64,000 nucleotides of DNA from Ziziphus jujuba (lineage: Eukaryota > Streptophyta > Magnoliopsida > Rosales > Rhamnaceae). The stretch is taken from positions 15,803,001-15,867,000 of the forward strand of contig NC_083389.1 in the NCBI RefSeq assembly GCF_031755915.1, in the 5' to 3' direction. The notes under the pieces were generated by a model. The model was not told the origin of the DNA. It ran no database searches and saw only the letters and a program-made list of their open reading frames with translations. The translations under genes and the position numbers were made by a program. Numbering within the stretch: the stretch's first letter is position 1; the number at the start of each line of letters is the position of its first letter. Below, one piece after another: positions 57,725 through 64,000 of this stretch.

Positions 57725-60275
57725 TGTAAAAAAATATTGTGGGAATATAATATATGTGTATATACATGTGGATCTACAAATGTAAATAAAATTTATAAAA
57801 ATTAATAAAATAAAATTAAGAACCTGAATGTCCTTAGCTTTAATCTACTGGTTGAAAAAATGGTCTGAGGCCTGTGTGATACCACAGTTTCCTTAAGATA
57901 ATTTTCGTCCCACTGGTGCGAGTGTTTTCCGATGGCAGTCTCTCAGGATACAATGGATTCGAAATCTTAGACAAAAACACCACCTGGATTTCGCTCGAAC
58001 TTTTAGAGTACTTAATCTTTACCGCACTCACTAACCAAAAAATTCTGAAAACTAATTTTTCTCTATCTATTTTAGAGTGCTTGCTGTGAGTGACCCACCT
58101 TCAAAACTATTTTAAGGACTATTAAAAATATATATTTTGTGTTATTTGAAATTATGGAAAATAAATATGTTGATATTGAGAGGAATTGATATTTAGAATT
58201 TATAATACCAAATTATGATTAATTAATATATGTATTGCATCAAAAATTATATTTTGGGTTTTTAAATAAATTATGTTTTAAATTGTTATTAAATTTATTT
58301 TTGAATTTATGATGCCAAAAGTTTATTGATTTAAGCATATATTGCATGGAATTCATACATTTGCTTTTGAAGAAGTTACAGATTTAAATAATGATTGGTT
58401 ATTGTTAAATTTATATTATGGAATTAATTGCGTATAATAAATGTACTTATGTGGATTTAAGCAAATATGAAATTTATGTGATTTTGATACAAATTGATTT
58501 TAAGATTTTGAGAAAAATAATTGTGTTAAAGTATTGAGTTCAAAATCAATATTTATACGTTTGATTATTTGTGGATCAGGTTTTCATGGTGTTGAAAATT
58601 GTTATATTTAAATGGATGGATTTGAAATTGATAGATTTTAAAGTGATGGATTTATGATGAAGATTAAAAAATATGTAGGAATGTGAATTTAAAAAATTGT
58701 ATAATTCCCACGGTGAATTTTAGAAAAACTTGATATTTTAATAAATTTAGTAATTGACTTTAGACGTACTCATACAGTACCAGTGTTCTATACTGTGTAT
58801 GTGGATGAGCACACAAGTTATAATGTCTCTTGTGGGTTGCCATTGGACCGAGGGCAGGCAAGTTTGATATTGGCCATAAGCCGCCCCCCTCCATGGCCGG
58901 GTGGACGGTTAAAGCAGTGGCGCTGTCCGGACACCGAAGTGACCATATGCAAGTTTCTTGCTTTAACCTCCCGCCGGACGATGCTCTGGATGCTGGGTAT
59001 CGTAGGACATCACTGGTATATAGTGTAGTGCGTCAAATATTATTTTTCAGATATAAATTTCAAATTCCAAAGTTTTAAAATCGTATTTAAATTAAATGTA
59101 TTTAAATTGTTTTATCACCTATTTCCAATCAGTATTTTCTAAAATGTATTTATTCATATTTTATGCCACTTATTTTAAATTAATGTTTTTAAAATGGATC
59201 TTGCCATATTTTTATTATATAGATTGATTGAATATTTCAAAATGCATTTTATATTATATTTTTACCACTTATTTTACATGATTGTTTGTAATTGTTTAAA
59301 TTATATTTTCGACACTGTTTATTTTGATTTATTAAATCAAATTTTACGAATTATATATTGAATTTAACTTTTATGTTATATTTCTTTAATGCAAGTATTT
59401 TAAATTATTTTATTGTATTTTATTCATGTTTGGATTATTTAATTATTTATTAAATTAATTATTCCTTGATTTTTGTGGTATAAAAAATTTAGTTTTGCGA
59501 AAATGTTTTAAAAAGGAAAACTTTTCCAATGGAGTGAATGGTGAGGGTTTTGAGAGAAAATATTGTTTTCAATTAATTATTATTTATTTACTTATTTATT
59601 CTTAATTAATCAAGTGTATTATGATTATCGTTACTATTATAATTGTACAATAGATAGGATCACTCACTGAGATGATTAGCATCTTATATTTTTTAAATCC
59701 ATTCCCTTAGGTACAAGGATTGGTAGACGTTCGTCCGGAACGAGCTTGACCTTCGTTGCCTCGTATTTCGAGGAGTTCTCTTTCTTTTCATTTATTTCTA
59801 TTGTAATATTTCTTTCCATCCTTTGTTATATAACTTTCATACTTAATTGTACCCTATGATGCTCTGTATACTGTATTGAATATATTTTATTAAATACTGC
59901 ATTAGTTCCCTGTTTAAATTATCGAAGTAATGATTATTGTGGAATTAAATTTTAGTAAAGCGGAAGAATAAGGCGGTATATATATATAGAAGTGTGCTTT
60001 TAGTGCAGGGAATTTGTGGTAAGTCCAACCCTTAGGGGAGGTTCTGTCAGATTTTCCATTGGAAGGTCCGGTAGGGTTTCCCTGGGATCAGGGTTTGTCT
60101 AGAGTTCCGGTGAGGGATCTTGGACGGGTCTTGACAAATTGGTATCAGAGCATAGGTTCTTGTAATCCTAAGGGACTGTGCATTGCTGTACATCCCATCC
60201 GTAAATTTTTTCTTTTTGTAATAATGCTTAAGTGTTTTTATCTCTGAACTCTTGTTTGTTTCTTCAGAATTTGCT

Positions 60276-60734
60276 ATGATGCATAGGCGGGGCGCACGTA
60301 GTACTCGAAAAGGCTCGGCTGAAAGTTTCGGAAGCAGATTGAGCCTTAGAAATCTTATCTCTCAACTAACTCGAGCCTTAGGGAGTTCAAGCTCTAGTAA
60401 TCATTCCGTGGACCAAGCTCGATGATTGGGAGCCGTGAGTTTTAATAGGACCCAAGGTCCAGCTGCGACTATGAATTGGCTATCTAATATGGAGAAGATC
60501 CTAGAAGAAGGGATGCAGTGCCCTGACAAAAATATGGTTAGAATATTCGGCTGTATGTTAGAAGGTGACGCCAGGAAGTGGTGGAAGGTGGAAAAGACTC
60601 GTAGGAGGCACACATGGGATCAGTTTAAGATTGCCTTCACCATAGAGTACCGCCCTCCTGCCTATTGTGAGGGCAGAAGGCGAGAGTTTGAGGAGAGTGC
60701 TTCAAACTCTAAGACAGCATCAGCTTTATGCTAA
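60276..60734 (+). pseudogene. gag fragment, copy 2
   Basis: Same 49-codon opening and TGA (60423-60425) as 14995-15453. It differs by an Arg to Cys change (AYREG to AYCEG). Confidence 0.78.
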
Positions 60735-61398
60735 ATTCGATAAGTGCGAGTTTTGGTTAAATCAAGTGGGTTTTCTCTGACACATTGTGTTAGCCAAAGG
60801 TATCTATATGGACCTTGATAAGGTGAAGGCAGTGTTGAATTGGGAGCGCCCTACTACTGTGAGGGAAGTACGAAGTTTTCTTGGATTAGCAGGATACTAC
60901 CATTGTTTTATAGAAGGATTTTCGAGAATTGCCAGACCACTTCACAATTTAACTCGAAAGGATGTTGCATTTACTTGGACGGACAGGTGTGAGCAGAGTT
61001 TTCAGGAATTGAAGCAAAGGTTGACATCCGCACCTGTCTTAACTTTACCTAATCGGAATGAGGGTTTTGAAGTCTATTGTGATGCATCCCATCAAGGTTT
61101 GGGTTGCGTGCTAATGCAGAATCAAAGGGTGGTAGCATATGCCTCACGCCAACTGAAGCAGCATGAGCAAAACTACCCTACACATGACTTAGAATTGGCT
61201 GTAGTAGTCTTTGCTCTAAAGAAGTTGAGACTCTACTTGTATGGGGCCACATGCTAAATTTATACCGACCACAAAAGCCTCAAGTACATTTTCACTCAGA
61301 AGGAATTAAATATGAGGCAAAACAGATGGATGGAGTTGTTGAAGGATTATGACTATGTGATTGATTATCACCCGGGTAAGGCGAATGTAGTAGCAGAT
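60697..61398 (+). pseudogene. RT C-terminus and RNase H, copy 2
   Basis: Same as 15416-16117, with [24 protein letters not shown] and DHKSLKYIF motifs. RT palm absent; stops conserved from copy 1. Confidence 0.85.
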
Positions 61399-62962
61399 TG
61401 TCAGGACCCGTCCAGAATTCCTTCCCCGGAACCCTAGACAGCCCTGATCCCAGGGAAACCCTACCGGACCCTCCAAAGGAAAATCCGACAGAGCCTCCCC
61501 TAAGGGATTTACTTACCACAACTTACCTGCACTGAAAACACAGTTCTAAAAACATCCCCTTATTCCTCCCACAAACTACAAACTGATTCCACAAATTCCA
61601 GCACTTCTCAAAGCAACAACAGTCCAGTGCATAAATAAAACAGAAGTATTCCAATAGTATACAGAGCTTTAAGAAGTGCTAAACAACAGAAATACAACAA
61701 GGCTGAAAAGAAATAATACACTGAAATGAAAGAGTACAAAGAAACTTCTCGAAACACAACAGCAGCGGAAAACTTGGTTCGCTCCGGAAGAACGTCTACC
61801 ACCACTTGCACCTAAGGGAACGGAATTTAAGAGTGTGAGATGCTAATCATCTCCGTGAGTAACCCGAACTACTGAACACCTTTTAATAATAATAATAAAA
61901 TAATAACAATTAAGGAGTGGAACAAATACCAACAATTAATAATAAATAATAATAACCTTTGGAAAATAATGATTTCCCTCAAAACTCTCACCAATCGCTC
62001 CGTTTGAAATGTTCCCTTTTTAAAACCTTTTCGCAAAACCCAATGTGCATACCTTCCAAAAACCAAGGGATTAAATAATTTAACAACAACAATTAAAGAA
62101 ATCCATACCCCAAATATATAATAAAAATATAATAAATTATAATAAATAAATTTTGAACACCTTTGGGGTTTAAACCATTATTTGCAATTACACCGACAAT
62201 TACACCTGACGCACCACACCATATACCGGTGATGCCCTCCGATACCCAGCGTCCCGAGCACCGACTGGCGGGAGGTTAAAGAGAGAAACCTGCAGTGGTC
62301 ACTTCGGCGTCCCGACAGTACCGACTGCTAAAAACCATCACCCGGCCAAGGAGGGGGGCGGCTGTGCGCAACAATAACCTTGCCTGCCCACGGTCCAATG
62401 GCAACTCACGGGTGAAGTAATAACCGTGCGCTAAACCAGATAATAACCGCGCACTACCACGTGTCCATACACCATACACCAGAACACCAATACTGTATGA
62501 GTGCGTCTAAAAATAAACATAAACAACCAACCGTACCGTTTTTTCCAAAAACCACCGTGGGAAGTATACCAAATTTTTCACAAACACCATCCCACATATT
62601 TTTATTTAATAACCCGGTACGAATCAATTGATAACCAACAAACCACAATTTCTCGAAATACGAAATGCAACCATAAAAATACCGCGGGCATAATTTATAA
62701 AATTTAACCAAATATTTTCATAAAATATTTAACCTAATTATGCCCGAGAAATCACATTTGAAACCACGTGAAATTAATACCGAAACATACCTTGCTCATG
62801 CATAACAAATAATTTAAATTAAACCGCATTAAAATCATAATTAAACCACACCACATGAGCATAATTAAATACTAAATTAAATACCAATTAAATTTAATTA
62901 ATTGCCCAAAATAATTTTTTGAAGGTGGGTCACTCACCTGGAGATCGCAAATCAACTAAGAT
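61399..62962 (-). mobile_element. Solo LTR copy 2, interrupted at 62962
   Basis: Copy of 16118-17681, starting TGTCAGGACCCGTCC after cagat. The remainder of the LTR is displaced beyond the window by a new insertion. Confidence 0.9.
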
Positions 62963-64000
62963 TGTAACACCCCGTCCCAAATCGCACCGGAATCCGTGCA
63001 CGTTGACCGAGGTTGACCGTTGACCGTTGACCGAAGGGGGTCAAAAGTTGACTTTTTGACTCGGTGAGAATTTTGAGTTGACTAGGGTACCGTGGCGAAG
63101 TGCACGATGCCACGAGTTCGTAGACTGGTAGCACGTCGAAAATGGAGCTACGGTTTGAAAGTTATGGACGAAACAAGTTGCGGTCCAAACTGTCCAAGGG
63201 GTGCCGGAGTTGACTTTTTGTTTATGGGGAATTGAGCTTTGACTCATGCATGGTTGTGAAGTGCTCGTCGATACGAGTTCACAGACTAGCGGCACGCTCA
63301 AAACGGACATCCGGTTAAAAAGTTATGGACGTTTGAAGTTTACCGGATACCGTATTATTTTAATGTTTTTGGGTCGTGAACAGTGAAATGCCACGTGTCA
63401 GCTTCTGAGTGGTCCACGTGGCATGAACAGTGTCATGCAGGGTTTTAATTTTGAAAAAACTCTCGGGGAAGAGAGAGAAAGAGAGAGAAGAGAGAGAAAG
63501 AGAGAGAGGAGAGAGAAAGAGAGAGAGAGGACCCGCCGGCCGCCGGTCATTTTCATGTTTTTCTGGCCTAGTTACTGTACACGCGCCGGCCAGCCAGATT
63601 TCCCACCTCATTTCCGGCAAAACCTCCAAATTTCACGGCGAACGGCCGCCGGACGCGCCCGGATCGGACGTCCGAAGTTTGGCGGCGATTTTTCCCCCTC
63701 CACCGCCGGCCACCGCGAATCGGCACTATTCCGGCCGATATACAGTACACGCGCCATACACCCAGCATCCTCTCCTCAAGTCCGGCCTACCCACCAAAAA
63801 TCACGGCCATCGGACCACCGACGCGCCGGGATCGGAGCGTTTTCCGGCGAGGGGTCGAAAATCTTCAAACGGTGATTTCTCCGCCGTCCGACCTCCGTTT
63901 TGCTCACCGTCGGTCCCGTTGGATTGCTCTCCTCACGATCTACAAATCTGCAAAATTTCACAGCAAACGGCCACCGCCGGAAAATACTGTTCCGGCGACG
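62963..64000 (+). mobile_element. New plus-oriented LTR nested in the solo LTR copy, runs off window
   Basis: It begins TGTAACACCCCGTCCC directly after the putative target site aagat (62958-62962). The next kilobase is the reverse complement of about 18070-19108 with clear divergence, including the (GA)n tract (63470-63530) and the GC-rich segment, so it is another family member rather than a simple inversion. Copy 1 has no insertion here: aagat at 17677-17681 continues with CCTCCTCGG. Solo LTR or full element cannot be decided. Confidence 0.85.

Larger units (their letters stand above)
57725..61398 (+). mobile_element. Second copy of the truncated gypsy element (LTR to RNase H)
   Basis: Copy of 12444-16117: LTR 57725-60136, PBS TGGTATCAGAGC at 60140-60151, broken gag 60276-60734, and an RT/RNase H remnant 60697-61398 with the same stops. 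The duplicated lesions show the element was dead before the 45-kb duplication. One substitution turns KKWRLY into KKLRLY. Confidence 0.88.
45250..62962 (+). repeat. Second copy of the ~45-kb tandem duplication (visible part)
   Basis: Base for base counterpart of 1-17681. Private differences include (TA)n and (AC)n length changes, retention of the 17 bp lost at 10497, a few substitutions (for example a Trp to Leu change in the RNase H remnant at about 61225), and the LTR insertion that ends the match at 62963. Confidence 0.95.

Noticed and set aside
1..64000. CRISPR array, operon, prophage or bacterial defence system
   Set aside because: Repeats here are LTRs, microsatellites and segmental copies; genes have introns, TATA boxes and plant families. 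No spacer-repeat periodicity was seen.

Overview
The window is nuclear DNA from a eudicot, probably a woody one; the species cannot be fixed from sequence alone. Supporting signs are AT-rich intergenic DNA with long (TA)n tracts, genes with GT-AG introns, a secreted phylloplanin-like (Ole e 1-like) gene family, copies of the plastid NDH-complex gene PNSB2, Ty3/gypsy LTRs primed by initiator tRNA-Met, and a TRIM retroelement. No prokaryotic genes, CRISPR array, rRNA or tRNA gene was seen.

The ancestral layout is a head-to-tail array whose unit is one phylloplanin-like gene followed about 3 kb later by one PNSB2 copy. In order: a 3' tail of a split phylloplanin gene (575-674), phylloplanin P1 (2284-2754), PNSB2 pseudogene A (5380-6988), phylloplanin P2 (9719-10189), PNSB2 pseudogene B (19808-21195, its 5' part replaced by a dead gypsy element), phylloplanin P3 (24051-24545), PNSB2 pseudogene C (26979-28639), and phylloplanin P4 (42001-45923, split by a solo LTR).

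The array is itself duplicated. Bases 1-17681 reappear almost unchanged as 45250-62962, a period of about 45.25 kb, giving P5, P6, PNSB2 pseudogene D and a second copy of the gypsy remnant. P1, P2, P5 and P6 encode the same 156-aa protein. P3 (164 aa) is a diverged relative. All PNSB2 copies carry disabling lesions or are truncated.

Roughly half of 12.4-45.8 kb is LTR retroelement DNA, nearly all of it solo LTRs about 2.8-3.5 kb long from one Ty3/gypsy family (ends TGTAACACCCC...GGGTCCTGACA, 5-bp target duplications). At 30634-40765 one solo LTR carries a second solo LTR, itself hit by a solo TRIM LTR, and also a complete TRIM, itself hit by a third solo LTR. At 62963 a fresh LTR enters the second array copy only, after the 45-kb duplication.

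The most unusual observations are the near-identical 45-kb duplication with later private changes, the phylloplanin gene cut by a solo LTR but otherwise still open, conserved splice-site-like signals and a GC-rich island inside every long LTR, and several rearrangement junctions with microhomology or apparent templated filler.
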